Shown here: piece after piece, positions 63,946 to 64,000 of the stretch
How positions within the stretch are numbered: the stretch's first letter is position 1
Layout of the letters: each line of letters opens with the position of its first letter
From: Streptomyces sp. Je 1-332
GTDB lineage: Bacteria > Actinomycetota > Actinomycetes > Streptomycetales > Streptomycetaceae
Reading direction: 5' to 3'
DNA: 64,000 nt
NCBI RefSeq assembly: GCF_040730185.1
Contig: NZ_CP160402.1
Coordinates: forward strand, 2,046,001 to 2,110,000
Made by a program: the position numbers and the translations under genes
The notes under the pieces: model-generated
What the model was told of the DNA's origin: nothing
Databases searched by the model: none
What the model saw: only the letters and a program-made list of their open reading frames with translations

Positions 63946-64000
63946 TCAGACGGCGAGCGCCTGGGCGCGGCGCTTCACCTCCGTGCCGCGATTCTCGCTC
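63946..64000 (-). CDS. C-terminal end of an unidentified gene, cut by window edge
   Basis: The last 17 codons and TGA stop of a minus-strand gene, ending [11 protein letters not shown]. The short, basic end and the terminator behind it support a real gene. In mycobacteria an Rv2175c-type DNA-binding protein gene lies in a comparable neighbourhood near metF; I recall a similar ending, but this is only a guess. Confidence 0.45.
   Translation of the reverse strand, partial: SENRGTEVKRRAQALAV

Overview
The window looks like Streptomyces chromosome. It is very GC-rich and uses many GTG and some TTG starts. It carries the actinobacterial cell-division and cell-wall (dcw) cluster with sepF and divIVA, plus families typical of the genus: a SAV_6107-type HEPN protein, DUF3040, DUF2252, DUF4126, a YhgE/Pip membrane protein and the small ribosomal protein bL37. 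Genes are densely packed and core in character. I saw no tRNA or rRNA gene, insertion sequence, prophage, integrase or CRISPR array. No region has obviously foreign composition.

Layout, left to right. Positions 1-8000: start of hisD (running off the left edge), several hypothetical proteins, a LON substrate-binding-domain protein, a YbaK-type deacylase, a 24-residue bL37 gene, and a two-gene ABC exporter. 8-16.7 kb: a NYN-domain protein, a small basic protein, dnaE, a DUF2252 protein, and a membrane protein beside a membrane-anchored CPVC thioredoxin-like protein. 16.7-25.4 kb: a receptor-type Ser/Thr kinase, a dienelactone-hydrolase-like protein, an MscS channel, a CPA1 Na+/H+ antiporter, a GNAT-rluD-lspA run, and a DksA/TraR zinc-finger protein with a long Lys/Ala tail. 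25.4-28.9 kb: ileS behind an apparent translational T-box riboswitch.

Positions 29.0-46.7 kb hold the minus-strand dcw cluster. In transcription order it is rsmH, ftsL, ftsI, murE, murF, mraY, murD, ftsW, murG, ftsQ, ftsZ, pgeF, yggS, sepF, yggT, divIVA. Many junctions overlap by 4 bp, which implies translational coupling. Together these genes make the lipid-linked peptidoglycan precursor, build the septal synthase and Z-ring, and direct polar growth.

Positions 47-64 kb: a beta-carbonic anhydrase, a MoxR-DUF58-transglutaminase operon, DUF3040, a methyltransferase, a HEPN protein, a (degenerate ABC ATPase)-(YhgE/Pip)-(TetR) operon with a strong palindromic operator, DUF4126, an FAD oxidoreductase, a Tyr/Gln-rich membrane protein, metF, thiE, and the last codons of one further gene.

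Most unusual points: the IleRS is a type-2 enzyme with the swapped GxHH active-site signature linked to mupirocin hyper-resistance; the ATPase paired with YhgE/Pip has degenerate nucleotide-binding motifs; and tandem duplications recur exactly across stop codons.
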